From the NCBI GenBank assembly GCA_933228675.1, contig OW121740.1, positions 57,413,000 to 57,476,999 on the forward strand: a stretch of 64,000 bases of DNA. Direction: 5' to 3'. Positions 34,864 to 45,600 of this stretch are shown here, piece by piece (position 1 is the stretch's first letter; the number at the start of each line of letters is the position of its first letter). This stretch comes from Stomorhina lunata. Taxonomy: Eukaryota; Arthropoda; Insecta; Diptera; Rhiniidae. The position numbers and the translations under genes are program-made. The notes under the pieces were generated by a model. That model was given only the letters and a program-made list of their open reading frames with translations, was not told the origin of the DNA and searched no databases.

Positions 34864-35559
34864 TTATATATAGCCAAAACACTACTTTTGATATACAGCA
34901 AATTGCCGAAAGTACGTGTCTAAAAAATTTTGTTTACATTTTGTAAGTAGTGTTTCAGCGATATCTCAGGTGTTTATCTACCGATTGTGATGGACAGCGT
35001 TATTTGTGGGAGGATTTCCTAAAATCTGATATATAAACACCACAAACCTGATTATGGATAACATTTAAATTGTACCGATCGACTCAGAATCGGCAGCAGA
35101 ATCGATTTCTCGACATCCGTCAGTCTGTCGGTTTGTATGTCTGTCTGTCTTTCTGTCTGTTTACCTGGCTGTCCGTCCATCTGTCTGTCTACCTGTCTGT
35201 CCGTTTGTATGTTGTAGTCAGGTTTTTGTTTATTTTGATGAAATTCTTCGCAAATTCTGATGCATTCGGCAATTTGTGGTAGATATAATTTAGTGTTTAA
35301 GCGATATTTCAGGTGTTTTCATCGACAATGATGAAATTCAGGGTGGGACGATATCCTAAAATTCTATGTAATGCGGGTATACCTTAAAGGAGCTCCACAA
35401 AACTAATTTTAGCAGACAGACACACAGCATTTATCTTAATTTTGTGTCTGACTTTTGAACATTATTATAATATTTGAGCATGTATTATAGGTAATCTTCC
35501 TAGGAAGTACAAAAAATGCAGCTAATTACACGATTTGCGTTCAAAACCTACATATGTAT

Positions 35560-36010
35560 GTATCTCACATATCAACGAAAATTTAATTTTTTTAATTGCA
35601 ATTAGGAGAAATCCATTCACGTTTGACAATTGCTTCCATATAACTTCGCCTAAGGCAATCTCTTTGTAGCTAATAAATAAATGACAAATTATAATAGATG
35701 CGATGATGACATTTAGTATAAAGACGTTGTTCAATATCGTTATTCAGCGCGATAGCACCTAAAATAAACTTTCTAGAGGGACAACATTTCACAAAAGTAT
35801 TTCTGATCTCCTGAAAAGTTCGGTATTGAAAATGGGCGAACTCGGTTCACATTTAGTGAAACCCCCCATATAACCCCCACCGGAAATCACCTTAATACTA
35901 ATAAATTAAATCACATTATAATTCATATTTAACTTCAGATTGATAAGTAACTCTTCAATAACTTTTCCGACAAAGCTGAGATCCATCCATTCAAAAGCTA
36001 TATATTTCAC
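35560..36010 (+). mobile_element. HINE-X fragment
   Basis: GTTTGACAATTGCTTCCATA, AGCTAATAAATAAATGACAAA, CGCGATAGCACCTAAAATAA and GGTATTGAAAATGGGCGAAC follow the order of X3 with divergence. No ends are seen. Confidence 0.5.
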
Positions 36011-37054
36011 GTAGGTAAGGCTTGGATACATTGACAAAACAATCATTGTTTAAGCTTTGATCTAAGTCGGTCCGCTAACTTAATAAATAATCAAGAACTT
36101 TTACTCGTTAGATGATACGTACGAATTAAAGTACACAACCCACACTGGGCACTGCGTTTTTGGGTTGCATGCCAGAATACCTAATCATCATCAAATCGAT
36201 GTGCTCTAAGGGCTTGGAAAAGTGTACGAGTGATTCTAGTATAATTTATTGTCGGTCGAGGAACGAATAGAAACTTACATAATCTGGTCTACATTAAAAC
36301 GAAAAGTTTTAATCTAAACATCCTTTTAAAGGGCCACTTATTTCATCTTGTTACTAAAAGAATTTATTTAACTTCTTTCCAGACTATCAATTAGATGTGA
36401 GTACTTACTTATCTAAGACAAAAATTCGTAAAAGTTAATAAGTATTAAACATTTTCGTACATGTGACTTAAATTTAATAAATTAAGAAAATGGTTGTAAA
36501 TCCCAAATAGAACGTTTAATAATAATAATTAGTTATTACTTGGCAATATCATTGCCAATTATCATATTAATGTCATTTATTCATAAATTTAGAAATATTA
36601 TCTTTCAATATTAATTAAAATCTCTTCCATTTATTTTCCAATTTTTTAATATCATCAAATAAAGTTATTGTAAATATAATAAATAATTAATATTTATTAT
36701 AATTTATAAAAATAACTAGAAATAGAAAAGTTTATCTGTTGCCCCAGGCTAATAATGTATTGGTTTGGTTTCTTTGAAATTGTGTATGTATGTATTTCAT
36801 TTTTTAATTACAAAGATTCATAGTTTTGTTGGGTGTAATTATTTAATCGGAAGTTCTATGAGCAATTGAAAAGATTTCACATAATTTCAATTTATAATGA
36901 AAAATGTTTGCTGATAATTCCCCATTCATAGTTTCTCATTGTTATAATTAATTATTAATTAATAATAATTTTAAACCATTGAGGGGTTTGTTAAAAAAAC
37001 TTTTAACAAACATTTAAGTAAATAAAATGCAACAATTTTTAAATTAAACTTAAA
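36011..37054. other. AT-rich spacer
   Basis: No gene. 36430-36730 is almost pure A/T with short TAAT repeats. Confidence 0.4.
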
Positions 37055-38052
37055 TTACACTCTGATACAGTGAAAATACACTCGGAACGAAACCAAGCTC
37101 AACCAGTAGAAAGAACTCGGTTAGAAGATCATTTTACCATTTTTAAAATTTTCGATATACCCTCAAAATCGAAAGTTATCGATAAAAAACGTTTTTTTTG
37201 GACTTAGCGGAGAAAAGAAGGCTTAACTGAGTCATTTTTACATCGATTTTAAATTTTAAAATGTGTTTCGACAGAAAACAAAATAGGCTTTCACTTCGTA
37301 AAGACATTTTATTAACATGACCAACTTATCATAAAAATATTTTCCGCTGAAGTTAAATTTTTTTTTTTCGATTTTTTCAACTTCGGAAGCTTTTTTTTTT
37401 CGTAAAATTTATCAGAAGACCTAATATATTTTGACTTAAAAAAAATCATGGTTACCATTTTGTAAAACAAGAGTACTTTAATTAAAATCGGAAACATATT
37501 AACAGAGATATAACAATTTTAGTAAAAAAGGTGAATTCAGTATTATTTGTATATTAGAAAATTTTCTATACAATACTACGTTAGAGTGTTTTTTCAACTT
37601 TTTTCGAAAGTAGAGAAATGGCGGTCGGATTATTATGGCATTCGGTGAGAAACTTCAAATAACAAAAATTTAAGCCAAATCGGACTAGGCCCAGGCCATG
37701 AAGTTGAAAATTGCGTTTATAAGAAAAAATATGGCCAATTTTTTAGTTCTTGCAAAATTTAACTTTTTTAGTAAACATTTTAACAAAGTGTAAATATTAA
37801 TTCAAAATGTAGACTCAATTAGCTTTCTATCTACGCAAGAAGCGTATAAATAGGCTAAGGATTTTTTGAGTTATCGGAAATTTTCATAGAAATTTTGGGT
37901 CCTTGAAGACATCTATTTGATTTTATGATATTTGTTGATGGAAAGCAAATTGGGTCTAAATCACAAATTAACATTCAGAGTTTGTCAAAAAGTTAACCTT
38001 ATAGGTCAACATTTAACTTCATTCATAAGTGCGTATAAATATAAGTACTTAA

Positions 38053-38600
38053 GTATGAAACACAATTGGAACGAACGACCAATTTTTCGGAGCGAATATT
38101 CGTCATTAGAAATAGAACATATGGGCTTATATGAATGTGCTCACAATAGATGCGTACGACGAAATTCGTCGTGCGTATCGAACAGTGCGATAGGTTAATT
38201 TCTATTTCATACGCAGACGAACGATGACTAAACTGGTTTAGAGTGGCTGTATTTCTATTTCTGTTGTAAAATATTATAAATTATATGTGTTTTTGAAAAA
38301 TATGGTCACCTTATAAATTGTAAACAAAAAAATTAATTATTTCAAATAAAATTAATTAAAGATATTCTTCTTGTGAAAAAATAAAAGAATAAAATAAAAA
38401 AAAAAAATTGCAAATGTTGTGAGTGCGCGATATGTACGAAAGTGTGAGTAATTTGTGCTAATGAGAAATAAACAAAAATGGCGTCAGCAACGTTTATTCG
38501 TCCCAACTGTGTTCAATGGACGAATGTACAAGACGAATTTTTAAGGCCGAATTCGTCGTGCTGGACGAAATTAGTCATTCGTCCCAATTGTGTTTCTACC
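38053..38600. mobile_element. TTAA-flanked MITE, copy 2
   Basis: Same family as 5687..6213: GTATGAAACACAATTGG ... CCAATTGTGTTTCTACC, with TTAA on the left (38049..38052) and TTTA on the right. The interior blocks (GCGTACGACGAAATTCGTCG, TAAACTGGTTTAGAGTGGC) are the same. It carries about 20 bp (GAGAAATAAACAAAAATGGC) missing from copy 1. Confidence 0.7.
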
Positions 38601-38691
38601 TTTATACGTATATTGTACGTTAATTAAACTGGCCCTTTTACAAAAAAAAAACTTATATTTTTTTTTTAATTCGCTGTTAATTTAAATTTAA

Positions 38692-38741
38692 ATATTTAAA
38701 TATTTTGTGAACCTAGATTATAGGTTCACAAAATATTTAAT
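38692..38741. repeat. Perfect 17 bp hairpin
   Basis: AAATATTTTGTGAACCT and its exact reverse complement are separated by AGATTAT. It lies inside the 37058..39146 element; its function is unknown. Confidence 0.6.
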
Positions 38742-39429
38742 GCACTTTTCAAGTAAATATAAAAAAATTTGGCATTCCTAACAAAATATTGCGGAAAACG
38801 GCGTCCCAATGTGAAAAAATCGGAAAAAAAAAATAAAAATTTAAATTTGTTTGAAAATATTTTTGTGATAATTTGATGAAATAAAAAATCTTTTTTAACA
38901 AGAAGAAAGCCTGATGTCTTGTCTGTCTCAAACCGTGTTAAAATTTCAAATCGATAAACAAATGACTTAGCTAGGCCTATTTTTGTCCGAGAAGACCAAA
39001 AAAAATCGTTTTTTATCGATAACTTTCGATTTTGAGGGTATATCGAAATTTCTAAAAATGACAAACTGATACACTCAATAAGGCCTATCGTTTGATATAG
39101 GTTTCCTTAAAAGTGTATTTCTTTTTCCTCAAAATGTATCAGTGTGTTATTATAACTTTTTAATTATTTTATGTTTTAACATAATTGTAATTTTATTTTT
39201 ATATAAGATTTTTAATGTTATTTATTATTACAATGTCCTAAGTTTACGAAGTAATTGAAAATTGCACTTACAACCTTTAAAAACTTTCGAATAATATTTT
39301 AGAATATTGTAATAAAAATCAACTTAACTAAATTTTGATAAATATTCTTACTGACAAATCGCATAAGAAATGAAGATCTACTAAACGCTACAAACCAAAT
39401 CCCTTCTTCTATAGAGGTATGTCAACGGA

Positions 39430-39657
39430 AATGACGATGGAAGGCCAAATACCAACATTGCTCGACAAGCGCTTCGTTGGAATCCACAAGGAAGCGGCCG
39501 TCGTGTTGGTGGACCTGCTAGAACGTGGAGAAGGTCAATTGATGTGGAGTTACAAGCAGCAAATTATTCATGGAATGATGTATGCCTAACATCTCGCAAT
39601 AGAGTTCGATATAAAGAGGCCAAATTCCAGATTGGTTCGAATTACTTATCAAAATAG
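39430..39657 (+). pseudogene. LINE C-terminal fragment
   Basis: An open frame of 75 codons reads ARQALRWNPQGSGRRVGGPA, RTWRRSIDVELQAANYSWND and SRNRVRYKEAKF then TAG. The pattern ALxWxPxGxRRxGxPxxTWRRS..EL...W is the common extreme C-terminus of LINE polyproteins. No RT domain is attached. Confidence 0.6.
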
Positions 39658-39669
39658 TCCCTTGAAGAT

Positions 39670-41288
39670 TTGAGCTCGAGGGTGCAGATAATTCAAAGTA
39701 TGGACCAAATTGATATTGATGTTTAAATATTAGGACTAAATTCGGTTGCAGTAGCTTTATAGTCCAACATTTAAAAGTATCTAAGTGGTTCCCTAGTATT
39801 TACTTTGCACAAAATTTAGTCTCATAACCCGGTATAGTTTAAGATTAAGCTATCAAATACTTTTCGTTTAGCTATCTAATTTCCTTGGTGCAATCTTAAT
39901 ATGTTGAATGTACCTCCGAATCTTTTTGATTGTAGATATAAAAAGGGAATGTTATATACATATATAAGAATTGTAGCCAAATGTTGACCGATTGTAACCA
40001 AATTTTACACACTGGCTGGTATTTATATAAAGCTTATTCTTGAAGAATTTAGTCATAGATGTCATAGTTTCTAATTTAAAAGCTTTTAACTGGTCTTTGT
40101 AACAATTTTTTGTTTATTTTTATATTAAAGCTATAGTTATATATGGACCCATTCCTATGAAATTTGATATACTGACCAATAGTTGCATAAAACTTCTCTA
40201 TTCTTAATTAAGTGGTCATAGCTATCACAATTGTATTCAATTTATCAGCATTAATGTGATTCCCGTGGCGGGGTTATATGGGAGCCCGATTTTCAATACA
40301 CAACTTTTTCAAGATATCAAAAGTATTTTTGTAAAATTTTGTCCTATCTCTTTTCATAAAGGCGTTATTGCGATTTTATCTGACATAAATCCCCTTTTCT
40401 TTTTATATTTTTGTGTTTCCGTAAGTTTTTTATATGGGAGCTATGTTTGTAACAAAATTTGGCACACTAGTTGGTATTCATATAAGACTATTGGTGCTAA
40501 ATTTAGTGGAATAGCTATTACAGTTTATCATTTATTGGAATTCAAATGCATTTATGATGGAATTTAGGCCGTTTCCGTGTTTTGTATGGGAGCTAGGTTA
40601 AATGTGAAGCGATTTCGAAAAAAAAACTTATATTTACCAAATTTTATCATTATATCAGTTATAATTTGTCATTTATTAGCAAATAAGCGATTAGCTTAGA
40701 CGAGGTTATACCGGAGCTATCTTTAAATGTGGACTGATTTTGCCCGATTTCAATACCAAAATTTTTCAAGAAATGAAGAATATTTCGTGAGCCTATATTC
40801 AATACCGTCTATGAACCAAATTTTTTCAAAATCACTTTTTATTTGGAACCTGTTTTTTTCATAATAGTTACATCACTTTTAATAAAAATTAGGGAGAATA
40901 AATCTATTTTGGAACATTGGCTTTAATATATTGTAGAGAAAATATTGGCTTCTACTTAATTATTTTGGATATTAAATAGTTTTTTGCCTCGCCTTAAAAA
41001 TATTCTGGTTGGTTCATAGTCGGTATTGAATATAGACTCACGATTTATGCCTAATTTTAGTAACCTATATATTTTCGTAAAGGTTTTATCGTGCCGACAA
41101 CAGACAGACAGACATAAGGACAGACAGACAGACAGACATAAGGACAGACGGACATCGCTCAATCGTCTTAGAATGTCACAAAGTTTCAGAATATATATCC
41201 CTTTTCGTTTTTAAGTCAATATTAAGGAATTACAAACGGAATGACAATTAGAATTTACCCCCCCATTCTTTTTGATGGTGGGTATAAA
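39670..41288 (-). mobile_element. HINE-X4, missing its hairpin end
   Basis: On the minus strand it begins TTATACCCACCATCAAAAAG at 41288, with a GTCTGTCTGTCTGTCC tract at about 41095-41155, and runs to about 39675, where the hairpin and ACTTG end are absent. Interrupted by the 257 bp MITE at 40786..41042. Confidence 0.65.
40786..41042. mobile_element. 257 bp MITE with ATTT target duplication
   Basis: Starts CGTGAGCCTATATTCAATAC and ends in its reverse complement. TIRs are about 34 bp with two mismatches. The flanks are ATTT on both sides (40782..40785 and 41043..41046), and the HINE-X3 sequence GAATATTTATGGC provides the empty site. No coding content; superfamily not assigned. Confidence 0.75.
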
Positions 41289-41530
41289 AAGATGCAATAT
41301 TTTAAAAACTTGAATGTAAAAGAATCGTTAATTATATAAATTAGTTCCTATGATATTCACGGCTTAGAAACTATGTTCATATTTTAAAAACTGTCCCATA
41401 GGTTTCAAATAGTCGTGGTTAGTACCAAATAATTGTAATGTCGCAAAAGGTTTATTTTTATACTTTTGGTTTGCAAATTTCCAATCTAAACATCATCATA
41501 GCTTCTAAATACGAGTACATAATAAAAGTA

Positions 41531-42214
41531 AAGCAAGTAAGAAAGTGCCATAGTCGGACAAGCCCGACCATACGATACCCTTCACCACTAAGGTCAAAGG
41601 TGTTCTTTTATCTGTATAAAGACAAATATTTTCTGAATTTTGCCATCATACGATTATCTCGATTACATCTCTGATTACAGTGGTTACAAAAATTATGTAT
41701 GCAAAAAATAAACTTAAAATTCTTATTATCTTTAGATTTACGAATGTTTAGCGATTTTTGTCTCATTTAGTGCGTTTTAATAGAAGAGTTTGTATGGCAC
41801 ATGTGGTCAAATGTGTACCGATTTCAACGAAATTTCGTACTTTTATTTTGGCTAACATAAACAGTATCTGTTTAAAATTTGAAAAAATATTGATATTTGT
41901 GGCCAATATATCAATTCCGGGAAGTGGGACCTATGGGAGTTACTATAAATAATAGACCGATTTTGACGAATTTCAATATGTTCCAAATTTCATCAAATTA
42001 TCTTTAGAATTGCGACCTCTAGTTTGATTACAAGGTTTACATGGGGGTCCAGCCAACAAGACGGACGGACGGACATCTATAAATCGACTCAGAAAGTGAT
42101 TCTAAGCCTATTAGTATACTAAAAGGTGGGTCTAAGACAAATATTTCTATGCGTTACATACACCAACACAAACTAATAATACCCTTTCCACCTATGGTGG
42201 TGAAGGTATAAATA
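41531..42214 (-). mobile_element. HINE-Y2
   Basis: Left edge AAGCAAGTAAGAAAG plus the hairpin GTCGGACAAGCCCGAC; right edge CACCTATGGTGGTGAAGGTATAAA; a GACGGACGGACGGACAT core at about 42060. About 680 bp, non-coding. It ends about 320 bp past the last takeout exon. Confidence 0.7.
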
Positions 42215-42434
42215 TTTATTGAATTATAATTCTTATATACTTAAAGGGTTAAAACCAATTTTATTATTGAAATTTTACTTAATAAACTAATAATATCTAA
42301 AGTTATTAATTAAAAATTAATATAAATACTTATAAATTAATTATTTTTATAGCTAGAGAGAAATGAAACTGAAAAAAATTTCGCAAAATATTATAAATTA
42401 TATATTCTGCGAATTTTTATATATGAATTTCTAT

Positions 42435-42440
42435 TTTATT
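42435..42440 (-). terminator. Candidate poly(A) signal of the takeout-like gene
   Basis: Reads AATAAA on the minus strand, 94 bases after the stop codon. No other AATAAA lies closer downstream of the stop. Confidence 0.45.
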
Positions 42441-42533
42441 TCTAAATACAATAAATAATTTAAGCTTAAATTGTAAATTACATTAAATATTACTGTTAGA
42501 TTAATTAGTCCCATAATAAACGATTAATCGAAA

Positions 42534-42688
42534 CTAATTAAGATTGACCCATTCTTCGAGGGGGATTTTTGCAAACAAACGATCCATGAAGTTGCGAATG
42601 ACCAAAGTGAGTTTTGTGCGCAATGAGGGCTTCATTTCTTTCAGCAACTCCTGGGCATTGGAATTGATGAAAAGATTCAAAGCAGCTT
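42534..42688 (-). CDS. takeout-like exon 6 (last)
   Basis: Acceptor CATTTTACAG. Encodes residues 198-248, the amphipathic C-terminal helix region of the family, ending EEWVNLN and TAG at 42536..42534. Confidence 0.9.
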
Positions 42689-45600
42689 CTGTAAAATGGG
42701 AATAGTAAAGAATTAGAAAATTATATTTAAAAATATAATGAATTTTATAAATAACTCACGTATGACTGTATTGCCATTGGCAATATTATCGACACCCATT
42801 TGTATGTCCTTGACATTGAAATCCATTTTCACTTGATCGGCTGTGAGGTAAGTGCGACCATCTTGTCCCTCATGTGGCAAAGCCTTGAAGTAGATTTTAG
42901 CTTTTACGCCCTCTATAAAAAAGACACATAAACATTTAATATTATTAAGTTTAAGCAAAAATGTTGTATTTCTAAAATAAAGTTTAATATATTGTACGTT
43001 TATTCTTATATTTTATATTTATTTAGTTTTGTTTGAATGTTGTTCTTACCATATTCGCCCCAGTATTCTCCGGCACCAGAAGCTTTAACCAAAATCAAAA
43101 CGCCAGTTGAACGATATTGTGCTCTAACCTTGATTCGTGGTATTTCGCAGGTCAATTGAAATTGTAAAGATTCCAAATCGGAGCTGTAATATAAATTATA
43201 GTTTGTTAAATTTACAACATTTTAAGCCTGGTCGATTATAAGGTACTCTATTTCTTATAAGTATTAATTAAAAAGTTTTCTTTATATATAACAGAGATTC
43301 CTTTTGATATTTGATATATATTTGAAATCGCAAATTTATATTCTAATAACACTGTGATAACTGCTCGAAAACTAGAGGTTAGCTCTAGTTTTCGAGATAT
43401 AGCGTTATTTAAAAAACAAGTAGGAAAGTGCTATAGTCGGTCAAGCCCGACCATACGATACCTTCACCACAAAGGTCAAAGATGTTCTTTTTTCTGTATA
43501 AAGACAAATAATTGCTAAATATTGACATCATACAAACATTTTTTCAAAACTCATTATTTAAGCTGTTTCCGTCATTTCGACTTATATGAGAGCTAGGGCC
43601 AAATGTGAACCGAAATTATGTGTGCAAAAATCTTCAGATTTACGAGCGTTTTAGTGATATTCGACTTCAAAATTAAAATTTTCAACCGGAGCTGTATTTA
43701 AGAAACTAAGGAATTACTTCGTATTTTTTCCGCTACGCAGTGGCGTTTCATTATACATCGAAGTGCAAAAAATGGAAGGAGATATCCTACAACGATGAAA
43801 TTTTTATATTTGATTTTAAATTTTTTTCAGATTTTTATATTTAGAAAAATTCAATATCGAAATCCTTTCACTCCTTGGGGTATCTGCCTTAGATCCTCAT
43901 TTTTCTTCTTAATGTACAATCCGCAATTCTTAACGGAATTTAATTAAATATGGCACACATCAATTTGTTGATATAAAAAGAGGTCTACTAATTTTGATTT
44001 AAATCAGTTGGCTCTTTGTGTACCTGCCTTGAACTCCAATTTTTCACCAATTTTTTCAACGTATAAGCAGCAATTCTTAACAAAATTTTAGAAAATTTTG
44101 CACACGTCTATTAATTAATCCAAGTACCTGTCTTGGACCCCCATTTTATCACATATTTTTATTCACAATGTATAAGCCGGAATTCTCAACAAAATTTAAT
44201 GAAATTCAGCACAAGGTATTAGTTCCAATTTTTAGTGAAATTTATCTACTCCTTGGGGTACCTGCCTTGGTCCCCCATTTTTTCACTTATTTTTATTCTC
44301 CATATATAAGACGGAATTCTCAAAAGCATTTAATGAAATTCGGTACAGGTCAATTAGTAAACCCAAAAAAGACCTCTACCAATTTTGGTTGAAATCCGTC
44401 CACTCATTGGGGTACCTGCCTTGGACTAACACTTAAATGCAATTTAATTAAAAAGTTAAGCCTAAACGACTGCAACACTTTTTGCTTAAATTATCATAAT
44501 GCTGTAAACACAATGACGACAACAGGCTACACGAACACCGACTAAAAAAGACATTGGTTGCAATCGTCGCCTCGTTGTTAGCTACAGGCAGTTATATTTC
44601 AGATTTAATAGTTTATGGGTGGTGCCAATATCGCGTTTACGAAATAAAAATTTATAAACTTATTTTTGCAACCCACTTATCTTAAACATATATTAAAACA
44701 ACATATATACAAGTATTTTATATAATGAATTTTATACAGGATATACTGGGCGTTTATATAATCTAAACTACGGAGCTCTAGCATATGAAGCGTGTGAGTT
44801 ATGACAGTTTAAAAATTAACTTTTTAAAAATTGACTTCTATTGTATTATATTTATTAGATATCATTATATATATAAATATTTGCTAATTATATAAATTGT
44901 TTATATAAATTTGCTTCATTGTATTTATGGAAAATAAACTTATTCGGTTTAAATCGCTCATTTATTTCAATATTCTATGGTGTTGACAGCACTAAATCTG
45001 TTATTGTCGACAACAAAAATAGAAATTAGTTTTATTTTGGCTACAGCTACAACGATGGTCGGTAGTCGTGTGACTGTGCCTACACTTAAACATTTATTCT
45101 CATTTGAATGCGTGTATTCTAAATTCGATAGGTTGTAGCTCGTAGCCTGCAGTCGTGATTGTGTTTATAGCATAACAATTTACGTGACTTTTTTCAGAAA
45201 ATTTTGAACTTTGTTTTACCATCGGTAAATTTCGGTGAATTTTTTTCACTCAATCTAAAGAAGAGACTTTCGCCTTTCACGTGGTTATAGTAGAAGGACC
45301 GAGCAAAACCGAGCCAACTTACTTTTTGTGCAAGATTTTTTTTTTGTGGAGATTTTTTAATTTCCTGATATCTCCTAAACTATATAGGAGTTTAGGTAAT
45401 TTTCTTCTGCAGACTAAAACCAAGGTTCTGTATCTTAATTAAAACGACATCAAGATTAAAGCTGTGAAACTTTATTCGATGCATGAGCTACTGAGTTTGA
45501 CGACAAATTTCATCACTTTTTGTTTTAGAACATTAAGCACATTTCAATACCTTTTTTATAAAAAATGAGATAACTTTTTCTTAAAAACAATTAATAATCC

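Larger units (their letters stand above)
32939..35500 (+). mobile_element. HINE-Z region, split by composite element copy C
   Basis: Begins TTTATACCCTTCACTAATAG and AAAGGGTATTATAAG, then GATGTCCGTCTGTCTGTTG. Blocks such as ATCAAAATCGGT and GAGATATCG recur about every 200 bp. A second start-like block (CGATCGACTCAGAATCGGCA) at 35075 is followed by a long (TCTG)n tract (35106-35206). The typical hairpin end is not seen, so this is one or two truncated copies. Confidence 0.5.
37058..39146. mobile_element. 2.1 kb TIR element flanked by TTA, with nested MITE
   Basis: Begins CACTCTGATACA and ends TGTATCAGTGTG, with TTA on both sides (37055..37057 and 39147..39149). Inverted similarity extends inward about 170 bp, for example TATACCCTCAAAATCGAAAG and TTATCGATAAAAAACG mirrored at 39005-39050. 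Without the MITE at 38053..38600 it is 1.54 kb. A 3 bp TTA duplication suggests a PIF/Harbinger-type non-autonomous element; no transposase was found. Confidence 0.65.

Noticed and set aside
38726..39064. 112-codon Phe/Lys-rich ORF
   Set aside because: AT-rich chance frame within the inverted-repeat end of the 37058..39146 element.
43870..44430. Possible exon cluster between takeout exons 3 and 4
   Set aside because: The periodic similarity is a diverged tandem repeat; exon 3 (phase 2) joins exon 4 directly with no missing residues.
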